A DNA stretch of 25,435 nt, taken from NCBI GenBank assembly GCA_023512255.1, contig JAILZY010000049.1, positions 1 to 25,435 on the forward strand, written 5' to 3'. The stretch comes from a bacterium (GTDB taxonomy: Bacteria; SZUA-182; DTGQ01). Both the position numbers and the translations under genes were made by a program. Under the pieces are notes generated by a model. That model searched no databases. It was not told the origin of the DNA and saw only the letters and a list, made by a program, of their open reading frames with translations. The first letter of the stretch is position 1. Every line of letters begins with the position of its first letter. This document shows positions 8,253-16,370 of the stretch, in pieces.

Positions 8253-8366
8253 CGCTCTTTATTTTATTAGCTACCATTGAGAGACATAGCCCTAATAAGA
8301 GCTAAGCCCCTTCGAGGGTTTATGGTTGTTCTGATATAGGGTTTATGGTGTCTGATTATAAGAGCG
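8253..8366 (+). mobile_element. MITE-like element, complete 114-bp copy with 8-bp target duplication
   Basis: The element begins CGCTCTTT and ends ATAAGAGCG, with imperfect terminal inverted repeats of about 23 bp. It is flanked by perfect direct repeats AAAAAATT at 8245-8252 and 8367-8374. Internally it has a CCCCTTCGAGGG hairpin and a doubled GGGTTTATGG unit. There is no ORF, so it would need a transposase from elsewhere. It lies between the start of the membrane/TPR fusion gene (8149) and the stop of the exported protein gene (8433). Confidence 0.93.
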
Positions 8367-8432
8367 AAAAAATTACAAAAAGGAGAAGAGGGAGAAGGCG
8401 GGGGGAGAAGGTGGGGCCTGGTTGTGCCCCCC

Positions 8433-8747
8433 CTATTTTAGAGCGCCGCGTAGTGATGACCAAGTGGATTGATATCGCTGCCTGCTTTCGTACAGATCTT
8501 TCACCACCTCCAGCAGATCCTCCATTAGGTCATTGTTTCTTAGCATTCGATCACTTCTCATCGGGTTGAAATAAGCCACAATATCAATAAACTCATCTCG
8601 CAGGTCGATAAAAGTCTCAAACGATTCTAGAATTATTTCTCCCCAAAGGGCGTTATCCTCAGCAAAAGCAAAATTTACCGCAAACAGACAGTTGATCAGG
8701 GTACAGATTAATAATGTTATAGTAATATACTGGATTTTTTTTCGCAT
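8433..8747 (-). CDS. Small exported protein of unknown function
   Basis: This 104-residue protein has a clear signal peptide: positively charged MRKK, a hydrophobic stretch (ITITLLICTLINCLFAV) and an Ala-rich cleavage region ending near AFA-ED. The mature part of about 75 residues is acidic and likely helical, with no domain I recognise. The start is firm, because AGGAGGTG at 8753-8760 on the minus strand lies five bases upstream of the ATG. It is transcribed away from the exported dockerin-type protein at 9065. A possible -10 hexamer TATAAT lies at 8833-8838 on the minus strand. The product is probably periplasmic or extracellular. Confidence 0.75.
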   Translation of the reverse strand: MRKKIQYITITLLICTLINCLFAVNFAFAEDNALWGEIILESFETFIDLRDEFIDIVAYFNPMRSDRMLRNNDLMEDLLEVVKDLYESRQRYQSTWSSLRGALK

Positions 8748-8929
8748 GTGCTCACCTCCTCTGGTTATGGTTTGGGATTATTGATTAAAGCCTCTTTCAA
8801 TTACTATTTTTCGGTTAAAAAGATATAAAGGTATTATATCATTTTAAGTTGAATATACATTTTATCTGCTTAAAATTCACCCGTCTTCTGAATTTTCCGA
8901 GTTTATGGTCAAAAAACTATCAAGATTTC

Positions 8930-8958
8930 TGGACATTTTATATTTTGTTGAGTATAAT
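8930..8958 (+). promoter_or_regulatory. Sigma70-type promoter for the gene at 9065
   Basis: TGGACA (8930-8935) and TATAAT (8953-8958) are separated by exactly 17 bases. This is one mismatch from the consensus at -35 and a perfect -10. Transcription would begin near 8965 and give a leader of about 100 bases before the ATG at 9065. A TATTTTGTT direct repeat (8941-8949 and 8971-8979) overlaps and follows it. The rest of the 8748-9064 gap is AT-rich with no other structure that I see. Confidence 0.55.
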
Positions 8959-9064
8959 ATTTAGAAATAGTATTTTGTTTACTTTTTATCTCTAAAATTA
9001 GATATACAGGGCAAGATAACTAGTCAACAAAAGCAAGGAGTTAGTAAAGTAGAGGTAATTAGCC

Positions 9065-10336
9065 ATGAAACAACAGCCAAGATCAAAACATCCTGAATTA
9101 AAAATTTTTTCAGCTTTGGTCTTCACTTTGGCCTACTTTAGCCTTATCACCATAACCGCAAGCTGCCGGGCAGCCACCTCAACCCCAGGGGGAGGAATCA
9201 TCATTGATCATACCTGCACTGACCTTAGCCGAATTCCTGAAGCCTGGATCAAAAAGGCCAAAAGCAAATTTAGGATAAGCTACGGACACACCTCTCATGG
9301 TAGTCAAATTATCAGCGGGATGGAAGTCATCAAGGGTAAGCCGGGCTCTCTGTATTGGTTCGATCATGACGGCACTTTGGGCGGCCTCTCGCTCCATGAC
9401 CGGGAGCCGAGCGGTGATCTTGGAAATCCTGATCGCACAAGCTGGGCCCAGAAAACCCGCGATCTTCTCAGCAGGCCGGACAATGATCGCAATCTGATTA
9501 TCTGGTCCTGGTGCGGGCAGGTATCAAATGCCTCAGAGCGGGATATAAACACCTATCTTAATCTGATGAGCCAACTGGAGAAGGATTATCCTGAAGTAAT
9601 CTTTGTCTATATGACTGGCCACCTCGATGGAAGCGGCCTGAGTGGAAATCTGCACAAGCGCAATGAGCAGATTCGTGAGTTTTGCCGGACCCACAACAAG
9701 GTGTTGTTTGATTTTGCTGATATTGAAAGCTACGATCCTGACGGCAACTTTTTCCTTGATAAGGGAGCCGACGACAACTGCGACTATCGGATCGGATCTA
9801 TAAAGGGAAATTGGGCCAAGGAGTGGTGTGCGGTCAATCCAGGCAAATGCTCATCTTGCTCCTGTGCTCATTCGCAATCCCTGAACTGTGACCTCAAAGG
9901 CCGAGCCTTTTGGTGGATGATGGCCAGGCTGGCTGGATGGGATCCGGGATCAGCCGCGACGGCTTCAGGGCAAGAAGAACCTGGGGGAGCAGCAGCAGAC
10001 TGTAGGGGAGACCTAAATCAGGACGGGAGCATTACTCCGCAGGATGCCCTGATCGTTTTTCAGTGCTACCTTGGCTCTGGTCCCTGTTTTGAGTGTGCCG
10101 ATGTAAACCATGATGGCCAGGTGACTGCTGGGGATGCCCTCTGTCTGTTTCAAAGGTATTTGGAGCTTCCTTCTTGCTTTGATGGGATAAGTTATAGCCT
10201 GCTTGCGCCTTGGTTGGAAAGACCTTTCCGGAGGGATTTGCCGAGGATAAAAGGCCAGCAGGGAGGAGATGACCCTATTCCCCGAACAATTCCCTTTCGG
10301 AAAGGGATTGCAAATAAGCTACCCCTACCTGTTTGA
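9065..10336 (+). CDS. Exported protein with dockerin-type calcium-binding repeats
   Basis: This 423-residue protein has an N-terminal export signal (hydrophobic about 14-34, ending ITASCRA). The mature domain, about 40-300, has motifs such as ISYGHTSHGSQ, IIWSWCGQ, VYMTGHLDGSG and a Cys-rich CSSCSCAHSQSLNC followed by KGRAFWWMMARLAGW. I do not recognise a named family; a hydrolase-like fold is only a guess. Two dockerin-type repeats follow at about 315-370, each with the calcium loop D-x-N-x-D-G (DLNQDGSITPQDAL and ADVNHDGQVTAGDAL). The lipobox-like TASC is weak, so signal peptidase I cleavage is equally possible. The last 50 or so residues look unrelated to the rest and overlap the convergent gene's 3' end by 62 bases, so the tail may be a recent stop-codon loss. 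Confidence 0.8.
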   Translation: MKQQPRSKHPELKIFSALVFTLAYFSLITITASCRAATSTPGGGIIIDHTCTDLSRIPEAWIKKAKSKFRISYGHTSHGSQIISGMEVIKGKPGSLYWFDHDGTLGGLSLHDREPSGDLGNPDRTSWAQKTRDLLSRPDNDRNLIIWSWCGQVSNASERDINTYLNLMSQLEKDYPEVIFVYMTGHLDGSGLSGNLHKRNEQIREFCRTHNKVLFDFADIESYDPDGNFFLDKGADDNCDYRIGSIKGNWAKEWCAVNPGKCSSCSCAHSQSLNCDLKGRAFWWMMARLAGWDPGSAATASGQEEPGGAAADCRGDLNQDGSITPQDALIVFQCYLGSGPCFECADVNHDGQVTAGDALCLFQRYLELPSCFDGISYSLLAPWLERPFRRDLPRIKGQQGGDDPIPRTIPFRKGIANKLPLPV

Positions 10337-10694
10337 ATTCCTCAAGAGGAAGAGATTGGTTAAGCTCATTAATCCTTAGGCGAACCGGAGGGGAAATGCT
10401 AACTCGATAGCGCTGCTGATCCTGACAGATGACCGTCAGAGCGCACTGGCCGTTGCTCTCCAACCTCAAGGGAAGAGCATATTCGCTGAGCACACTCCTG
10501 ACCCCGTCACGGATGCAGACTGATTTTCCCTCCAAAATAAGCGCAAGAGGCTGCAAGAGTTTTCTTTTGCTCAACCACTCTTTGATTCGCCGCGCCAGAC
10601 ACACGCCGTAAAATAAGCTTGGGCAGATATGGCCATGCATTCTTCCTGCCTGCTCAAGCTGCCACTGCAGATGAGCATTCTCCTTCATGGTCAT
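10275..10694 (-). CDS. Small FmdE-like (FwdE) domain protein
   Basis: The 139-residue product contains GRMHGHICPSLFYGVCLARR, with His20, His22 and Cys24. This matches the metal-binding H-x-H-x-C-P-G start of FmdE domains, first seen in formylmethanofuran dehydrogenase subunit E but widespread in bacteria lacking methanogenesis. The second expected cysteine region may be CIRDGVRSVL. It is short for the family and lacks the C-terminal zinc ribbon. The precise role is unknown. The 3' end overlaps the tail of the convergent exported-protein gene. A MITE ends about 37 bases upstream of the start and may have displaced the native promoter. The ribosome site is weak, and Met3 is an alternative start. 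Confidence 0.6.
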   Translation of the reverse strand: MTMKENAHLQWQLEQAGRMHGHICPSLFYGVCLARRIKEWLSKRKLLQPLALILEGKSVCIRDGVRSVLSEYALPLRLESNGQCALTVICQDQQRYRVSISPPVRLRINELNQSLPLEEFKQVGVAYLQSLSERELFGE

Positions 10695-10731
10695 TCTGCC
10701 TGTTCCCCCTGTCTCTTCCTTGAATAACTGT

Positions 10732-10845
10732 CGCTCTTATATATCAGACACCATAAACCCTATATTAGAACAACCATAAACCCTCGAAGGGGCTTAGCTC
10801 TTACTTAGGGTTATGTCTCTCAATGGTAGCTAATAAATAAGAGCG
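10732..10845 (-). mobile_element. MITE-like element, complete 114-bp copy, inverted
   Basis: This copy is in reverse orientation relative to the one at 8253 and closely matches it. It is bounded by a perfect 8-bp target duplication ATAACTGT at 10724-10731 and 10846-10853. The right-hand duplication is also the start of a short direct repeat (10846-10879), so the insertion fell within or beside that repeat. It sits 37 bases upstream of the FmdE-like gene and downstream of spoVR. Confidence 0.93.
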
Positions 10846-10879
10846 ATAACTGTTAACCCTAGAATAACCGTTAACCCTA
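10846..10879. repeat. Short direct repeat ATAACYGTTAACCCTA, two units
   Basis: Two 16-base units at 10846-10861 and 10864-10879 differ at one base and carry the palindrome GTTAAC. They lie 3' of spoVR on the minus strand, just beyond the MITE. Function unknown. Confidence 0.6.
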
Positions 10880-10900
10880 TCAGGCAGAGTCGTTTCGAGA

Positions 10901-12358
10901 TCAATCATTCCAGCGAGATGAGCTTGGCTGCCTAATTTCCTTGATCTCGAACTGATCCCCATAGTCATATTGCAGTTGATAATTGCGGCCCTTCAAAACC
11001 GTCTCCATCACTACTGGACGGCTCCAGAGTCGATACAGATAGCGCATGGTATGCTGAGCATACCCAAGGTCCAGCTCACGGCCATCATATTGATGACGCA
11101 AAAGAAGCTTTTGCTGATGTTCGTAATTGGCATCGATAATATGGATCACCGGCACCCGATTCATACCCACATTCATGATCAGGGTATCACGGATTTTCTT
11201 CCAGTTCTCCTCATCGGAAATTTTGGTAATCACCCGATCATTACCCTGCTGTTCATGCTGGAAAAGGTCGAGCTCCTGCATCAGCTCCTTGGTCAGATAC
11301 TGGCGCAGGAAGGACTGATCACGGTCTGATTCTCTAACCTGAAAGATTTTTTTCAGCCCCTCACCGCCGGTGAGGCCAAACTCTTCCCTGTCCTTGGGAT
11401 CTGGGTTTTCCCAGCGCTGGAAGATATTTTCAAACATCTTAAATCCAAGGTGATAAGGATTCAGCCCTCCCACCTGGGGGCAGATCACCTGATTGTGTCG
11501 CTTGATGAATTCAAAATGAAGCCCCTGGGGAAGTTCCAGCCGATTTAGGATCTGATAGTGCCAGTAGCTAGCCCAGCCCTCGTTCATAATCTTGGTTTCA
11601 ATCTGAGGCAAAAAGTAGCGAGTCTCTTCAGCCACTATGGTCAGAAGATCCTTTTGCCAGTCCTCAAGCTGAGCATTATAGTCACGGATAAATAGCAGCA
11701 GATCCTCTTCTGGCTCAAGGGGAATCTTATGAATATCGGGCGGCACATAAGGGGGTCTTCCCTTCAGATAATCGTAGTCTTCGTACTGCCTTTGAGCACG
11801 CGCAAGGGCCTGCTCACGCTGCTCTTTCAGGGAGAGCTTACGGACCCTGAGGTTGCGCTGACACTGATAGCGCAGAGCATGAGCTGCATCAAGGATCTCC
11901 TCTACTGCCCGCTCGCCGATACTGGGATCTTCAATATATTGCCGAACCCGATCTGCGTGGGACTTGAACATCTCGATCACATAGTTTGCTGGGGTATTAG
12001 CAAAGGTGATATTGTTCTTAAAGAAGTCATTGTGGCCGTAAACATGAGCAATGGTCAGAATCTGAAGCAGAAGGGTATTATCCTTCATCAGATAAGCTAG
12101 ACAGGGGTTAGAATTAATGACCATCTCGTAGGGCAGACCACTGACCCCAAGTTTGTACATGGTTTTCTGGCGCTCAAACGCCTTGCCGAAAGACCAGTGC
12201 GGATAGTGGGAGGGCATACCCGTGTAAGCCATATAGCCGAGCATGTCGTTGTGGTCACAGATTTCAAACTCCTGTGGATAGCAATCGAGCCCAACCTCAT
12301 GGACGATTTTGAGGATTTTCTCATCCCATTCTTTTAGGTCCTTGAGTTGATAATTCAT
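10901..12358 (-). CDS. spoVR: SpoVR family protein
   Basis: This 485-residue protein matches the SpoVR/YcgB family throughout. It begins with LKEWDEKILKIVHEVGLDCYPQEFEICDH-like sequence, then MPSHYPHWSFGKAFE, LPYEMVINSNPCLAYLM, HVYGHNDFFKNN and MNEGWASYWHYQIL. The length is close to E. coli YcgB (about 510). Its biochemical role is not established; in Bacillus it affects the spore cortex, and in other bacteria it follows prkA and yeaH. Here its ATG overlaps the yeaH stop by four bases (ATGA), which indicates translational coupling. It is the last gene of the operon. Confidence 0.95.
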   Translation of the reverse strand: MNYQLKDLKEWDEKILKIVHEVGLDCYPQEFEICDHNDMLGYMAYTGMPSHYPHWSFGKAFERQKTMYKLGVSGLPYEMVINSNPCLAYLMKDNTLLLQILTIAHVYGHNDFFKNNITFANTPANYVIEMFKSHADRVRQYIEDPSIGERAVEEILDAAHALRYQCQRNLRVRKLSLKEQREQALARAQRQYEDYDYLKGRPPYVPPDIHKIPLEPEEDLLLFIRDYNAQLEDWQKDLLTIVAEETRYFLPQIETKIMNEGWASYWHYQILNRLELPQGLHFEFIKRHNQVICPQVGGLNPYHLGFKMFENIFQRWENPDPKDREEFGLTGGEGLKKIFQVRESDRDQSFLRQYLTKELMQELDLFQHEQQGNDRVITKISDEENWKKIRDTLIMNVGMNRVPVIHIIDANYEHQQKLLLRHQYDGRELDLGYAQHTMRYLYRLWSRPVVMETVLKGRNYQLQYDYGDQFEIKEIRQPSSSRWND

Positions 12359-13524
12359 CCTTCATTCCTCACCTTGGCCCGATCTCGACTTAAGAATTTT
12401 TTGAGAGCAGGCCAGACATCTTCTTTGCTGCGAATACCGAGAATGACAAAATTATCAGTGGCCAGGGGCTCGAAGATCTTCATCATCGACCCCCAAGAGA
12501 AGGTGTCAAAGGGTTTGATTTCGCCATAGCCAAACAGGTTGCAGATCTGCTTAAGCTCTTGAGCGTAGCGGAGCGCATCCTGGTTATCCTCGGTAAAATT
12601 ATCCCCATCAGAGCAGTGGAAAGCGTAGATATTCCACAGCGAGGGGTGATAGCGCTCCTTGATGATCTCGAGGGCTTTTTTGTAGCCTGACGAGATCATG
12701 GTTCCGCCCGACTCACCCCGATGGAAAAACTCATTTTCAGTCACTTCCTTGGCCTCAGTATGGTGAGCAATGAATACAACCTCCACATTCTGGTATCTGC
12801 GGCGCACGAATTGATAGAGAAGGAAATAGAAACTTCTGGCTAGATATTTTTTGGTAATATCCATTGACCCTGAGGTATCCATGATGCAGAAAACCACCGC
12901 ATTTGAGTGCTCCTTGACATCGACCACAATCCGATTGTAGCGAAGATCATTCTCATGAAAGGGGAAGCGCTCATCATCATCCACATGACTTGCAATTTTG
13001 CGGCGAATATGCTCCTTAATGGTCCAGCGGCGGTTCAGCCGAGGTCTTATGCCAAGGTGCTTGACCCCCTTAGGCTTCATCAGGCGGTCGGACTCGATGA
13101 TGTGAAAACGCTTTCGCTCGATGTCCGGCAGCTCAAGGTCCTCAAACAGATAGTTGATCGCCTCCTCCAGGGTAATTTCGGTTTCATAGATATCCTCACC
13201 TGGCCGATTACCTGGTCCAGCCGGCCCGGTTCCCTCATTTTGAGGATTGCCTTTCTGGACCACGTCTCCGGGCTTGGCATGGCCATCTCCTGTACCCACG
13301 TCAGGATTGTTATGGCCGAAAATAAACTGATACTCCTTAATCCCACGGATAGGGATCTTGATCCGCTTGTCGCCGCTCTGGCCGATAATCGACTCCTCGG
13401 AAATGATGTTTTGGATATTCTGCTTGATCGCTTCTTTCACCTTTTCCTTGTGACGCTTGCGATCTCTAGCGCTCCGATCACTTCCGTGAGCAGCACCGCG
13501 CTGGAAGGTGCGAAATACAGTCAT
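12355..13524 (-). CDS. yeaH: YeaH/YhbH family protein (DUF444, VWA-like)
   Basis: At 389 residues this is the middle gene of the prkA-yeaH-spoVR operon. The basic N-terminus (RDRKRHKEKVKEAIK) and IKIPIRGIKEYQF are family hallmarks. A VWA-like domain begins near residue 205 with the MIDAS motif DTSGS at 216-220, then GGTMISSGYKKAL. A Gly/Pro-rich linker occupies about 70-110. In enterobacteria it works with the PrkA kinase in nutrient and stress responses, and the partner is not defined. It starts 15 bases after prkA and overlaps spoVR by four bases. It is a little shorter than E. coli YeaH (about 427). Confidence 0.94.
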   Translation of the reverse strand: MTVFRTFQRGAAHGSDRSARDRKRHKEKVKEAIKQNIQNIISEESIIGQSGDKRIKIPIRGIKEYQFIFGHNNPDVGTGDGHAKPGDVVQKGNPQNEGTGPAGPGNRPGEDIYETEITLEEAINYLFEDLELPDIERKRFHIIESDRLMKPKGVKHLGIRPRLNRRWTIKEHIRRKIASHVDDDERFPFHENDLRYNRIVVDVKEHSNAVVFCIMDTSGSMDITKKYLARSFYFLLYQFVRRRYQNVEVVFIAHHTEAKEVTENEFFHRGESGGTMISSGYKKALEIIKERYHPSLWNIYAFHCSDGDNFTEDNQDALRYAQELKQICNLFGYGEIKPFDTFSWGSMMKIFEPLATDNFVILGIRSKEDVWPALKKFLSRDRAKVRNEG

Positions 13525-13539
13525 GGGAAAATCACTCCC

Positions 13540-15480
13540 TTAATCTTTCCAAAGGTTATTCGCTGCATAGCGAAGAACTACCTCACAGCAGTGGGGGCAG
13601 TAGTTATTGAATTCAATCATGGTCTTGACCATCAGCTCGTATTTTTCAGCCTGATCTTTGTCCCTGGTTTTAGACTTGGTAACAATGCGGGAGAGGTCCC
13701 GAACCGAGGTCATCAGTTTTTTCTCAATGGCTTCCCGAAGGGGAGCATAAGATTTATAATTTACTTTCTCCCCGCGGCGCAGCAAAGCAAACATATAACT
13801 GGTAACATCCTGCCGGAAGCCTTCAGCCGCAGACACAGTAATGCCGATCTGCTCCTCGATGGAACGAAGGAGTTTCTGGTCAGGCTCAAGCTCTTCCTTA
13901 GTGTTGGGGTCCTTGACTTTGGTTCTATTCACATAGGCCTCGGCATGATCCAGATAGTTCTGAAATAGGGTCTCAGCCTGCTCGGCGTAGGAGTGGACAA
14001 AAGCCTTGGTAATTTCCTTCTCCAGAATGTCCAGATACTCCTTGTGCAGGGTATCCTGTAAGAAGCCAAGATAGCGCTTTCGGACATCATCGGGCAGGCT
14101 CATCTCTTTTACCTGAGCAATCATGGCCTCGCGGATAGAGATGGGATTGATGCAGTTGTGCTCAGCCTCAGAGATGGCATTATCGATGCTCTTCATGACA
14201 AAGCGGGTCGAGATTCCAGACATTCCTTCATTGATTGCCTCCTCTCGCAACTCCTCGACATCGATCTTCTGATGATAGCCCTTCTCGACGATTTCCTCTC
14301 CATTGTAGAGTTTAAGCTTGGTCATCAGGTCGCACTTGTTCGTAGGCTGAAGCCTGGTCAGGATGGCAAACATGGAGGCAATCTCAAGGGTATGAGGAGC
14401 AATATGGGCTGTAAATTTGCTTCGTTGGATGATCTTTTTGTATATTTTAACCTCCTCATCTAGCTCCAGCACGTAGGGGACCTCCACCTTGACGATCCGG
14501 TCGAGAATAGCCTCGTTAGTGTGGTCGGCTTTAAATTTTTCCCACTCGGCTTCATTGGAGTGGGCCAAGATGACGCCGTCAAAATAGATCATTGAGTGCT
14601 TGCCAGGTGCGGGGATCATCTTTTCCTGAGTAGCAGTGATCATGGTATGTAGATACTCGGTTTCATTTTTGAACACCTCGATAAATTCCACGATCCCGCG
14701 ATTTCCAGCATTAAATGCGCCATTCAGAGAAAGAACCCGCGGATCATCCTCTGAGTAAAGATCAAGTTTAGAAATATCCTCGCTGCCGATCAGGATCGAA
14801 GTATCCTGGTTATTAGGGTCAACCGGAGGAACAACCCCGATCCCCCGCCGCGAGCGGATGGAAAATTCCACGGTTTCAACCGGAAATTTCTCATATTCCT
14901 TATTAAATTCATTCTTCAGGCGAAAACGGCAGACCGGGCAAAGGTCTCCTTCAATGGTAACCCCAAGGAGCTTTGAAAACTCCTCCCGCAGATGGTGCGG
15001 CACCAGATGGAGCGGCTCCTCATGCATTGGACAGCCCTTTAGACAATAGATAGGGTCAGACTGCTCAAGCCCGGCTTTCAGTTTTTCCATCAGGCTGGAC
15101 TTCCCTGCCCCTACCGGACCAACCAGATACAGCACCTGGCGGCTTTCCTCACCTCCCATGGAGGCAGAGTAAAAGTAGCGGACAATCTGGTTGATTACCT
15201 TATCCATGCCAAAGAATTCATCCTCAAAGAAGGCATACTTGCGAACCGGCTCGTGCCGACGAAGTCTGCGCAATCTTGGATTATCTTCCGGCTGTTCCAC
15301 CCGCACGCCAGGTGCGGTGATAATCTTGTAGAGACGGGCATGAGCCAGTTGAGCAACAGAAGGATCTTTCTTGACAATTTCCAGATAATCGAGAAATGTT
15401 CCCTCAAAGTGTTTTCGATTGCGCTCTTCGCGATCTTTTTTGATCAGCGATTTAAAATCTATGCTGCTCGACACAGACAT
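13540..15480 (-). CDS. prkA: PrkA-type AAA+ serine protein kinase (YeaG)
   Basis: This 646-residue protein has the family length (E. coli YeaG is 644). An AAA+ module carries Walker A GPVGAGKSS at about 121-129. A paired cysteine set (CLKGCPM and LCPVC) could bind metal. YFDGVILAHSNEAEW and ILDRIVKVEVPY follow, and the C-terminal PrkA kinase-like domain includes PDDVRKRYLGFLQDTLH. GGGAGG lies six bases upstream of the ATG, so the start is well supported. It is the first gene of an operon with yeaH and spoVR. In Bacillus and E. coli this protein is linked to sporulation or general stress. The 446-base gap upstream must contain the promoter, which I could not identify. Confidence 0.95.
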   Translation of the reverse strand: MSVSSSIDFKSLIKKDREERNRKHFEGTFLDYLEIVKKDPSVAQLAHARLYKIITAPGVRVEQPEDNPRLRRLRRHEPVRKYAFFEDEFFGMDKVINQIVRYFYSASMGGEESRQVLYLVGPVGAGKSSLMEKLKAGLEQSDPIYCLKGCPMHEEPLHLVPHHLREEFSKLLGVTIEGDLCPVCRFRLKNEFNKEYEKFPVETVEFSIRSRRGIGVVPPVDPNNQDTSILIGSEDISKLDLYSEDDPRVLSLNGAFNAGNRGIVEFIEVFKNETEYLHTMITATQEKMIPAPGKHSMIYFDGVILAHSNEAEWEKFKADHTNEAILDRIVKVEVPYVLELDEEVKIYKKIIQRSKFTAHIAPHTLEIASMFAILTRLQPTNKCDLMTKLKLYNGEEIVEKGYHQKIDVEELREEAINEGMSGISTRFVMKSIDNAISEAEHNCINPISIREAMIAQVKEMSLPDDVRKRYLGFLQDTLHKEYLDILEKEITKAFVHSYAEQAETLFQNYLDHAEAYVNRTKVKDPNTKEELEPDQKLLRSIEEQIGITVSAAEGFRQDVTSYMFALLRRGEKVNYKSYAPLREAIEKKLMTSVRDLSRIVTKSKTRDKDQAEKYELMVKTMIEFNNYCPHCCEVVLRYAANNLWKD

Positions 15481-15864
15481 GTTTTTCCTCCCTGCGACTT
15501 CTCCAAAAATAAAGAGTCTAGTCGAAAATTCTCATAAAAATTGACTTGTGGTGAAAAATCGCCCCCCGTGTGGCCATAATGGGGATCTTGCGCAAGCAAA
15601 AGTACATTAAAAGGAAATGCATAAATCTTGCCAAGATAATTCCATCAAGGCCGAATTTTACTTACTACCATTTCAGAGATCAATATCGTAACTAACTTAA
15701 TAGACGGGTTATCATTTTTAATATTATCGACGGTAAAAAACCAAGTCAAGGGAGAGGGGAAAAGACCGAGGTGTTTAATTTTAGAACACCTCTGATCAGA
15801 GAAAAGTCAGAGAAAAGGCAAAAAGCCAATATCTACTATGTGGCTAATGGATCACAAAGAGGCC
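15481..15864. other. Intergenic region upstream of prkA
   Basis: No ORF with a credible start, no tRNA and no clear promoter hexamers were found. It should hold the promoter of the prkA operon. It is AT-rich between about 15690 and 15740. Confidence 0.5.
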
Positions 15865-15905
15865 CAAGAGGGGATCGGGCCGATTTTTTGCCCCGATCCC
15901 TCTTG
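15865..15905 (-). terminator. Strong hairpin 3' of the small ORF at 15927
   Basis: The arms CAAGAGGGGATCGGG (15865-15879) and CCCGATCCCTCTTG (15892-15905) pair almost perfectly with one bulged G and a 12-base loop. It lies 21 bases beyond the stop of the minus-strand ORF 15927-16157, the expected place for its terminator. There is no U-tract on that strand, so it may be an mRNA-end stabiliser or not a terminator at all. Its presence gives some support to the ORF being a gene. Confidence 0.5.
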
Positions 15906-15926
15906 TGCGTCCTTAAGCAAAAATTT

Positions 15927-16157
15927 TCAATTTAGCCGGGTATCAGTCTGGATACTGCATTGACCTATGCCACCTTGGGAAAGGTTTAGAACAAAGATGA
16001 GTTTGCCCGTAAACCTGCTCTCGATCTTGTTTGAAATTTCCTTATTGATGCTCTGCAGCACATGCGACTTTGAATCATTGTATCTTGCAAATGAGTTAAC
16101 ATCGGATACCTTATTGTCAGTAGCTATTCTCATGTCTCCTACTCCTTTTTTGCTCAT
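15927..16157 (-). CDS. Small hypothetical protein
   Basis: This 76-residue ORF (68 if read from Met9 at 16133) has no family I recognise. Met9 has the better ribosome site: AGGAGT seven bases upstream. The upstream Met has AGGAGG about 16 bases away, part of the flank of a palindromic repeat. The sequence is soluble and mixed (DVNSFARYNDSK, then IESRFTGKLIFVLNLSQGGIGQCSIQT). A strong hairpin follows the stop. A MITE inserted in an older palindromic repeat lies 46 bases upstream of the longer start. A real gene is plausible but not proven. Confidence 0.45.
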   Translation of the reverse strand: MSKKGVGDMRIATDNKVSDVNSFARYNDSKSHVLQSINKEISNKIESRFTGKLIFVLNLSQGGIGQCSIQTDTRLN

Positions 16158-16176
16158 GATTCGCTCATTTCATCCT

Positions 16177-16370
16177 CCTAAGACTTTAATTTAATATTAA
16201 AGTCGCTCTTATATTTATTAGCTACCATTGAGAGACATAACCCTAATAAGAGCTAAGCCTCTTCGAGGGGGTGTCTGATATATAAGAGCGATTAAAGTTT
16301 TAGGAAAAGGATTCTTAAGGGGAAAACCCTTTTTCAAAAGGGTTTTCCCCTTAGCAAAAGGGTTTTCCCC
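16177..16370. repeat. Composite palindromic repeat, copy 2, interrupted by a MITE
   Basis: Removing the MITE (16204-16290) and one target duplication rejoins CCTAAGACTTTAAT to the arm TATTAAAGTTTTAGG, restoring the palindrome seen at 4897-4932 minus three bases. About 20 bases further on is a hairpin with 18-base arms TAAGGGGAAAACCCTTTT (16316-16333) and its complement (16336-16353). A third copy of the right arm follows at 16356-16370. The order palindrome, 20-base spacer, GGGGAAAACCC hairpin matches copy 1 read on the other strand. The hairpin supplies the C-terminal codons of the small ORF at 16334-16519. Confidence 0.8.
16204..16290 (+). mobile_element. MITE-like element, 87-bp copy with internal deletion
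   Basis: Both ends match the full copies, and the flanking target duplication is perfect: ATTAAAGT at 16196-16203 and 16291-16298. About 28 bases covering one of the two GGGTTTATGG units are missing, leaving GAGGGGGTGTCTG at the junction. The element is inserted into a copy of the second repeat family, so that repeat was there first. Confidence 0.92.

Noticed and set aside
12907-13968. 353-residue plus-strand ORF
   Set aside because: Antisense shadow of yeaH and prkA, which are clear family members on the other strand.
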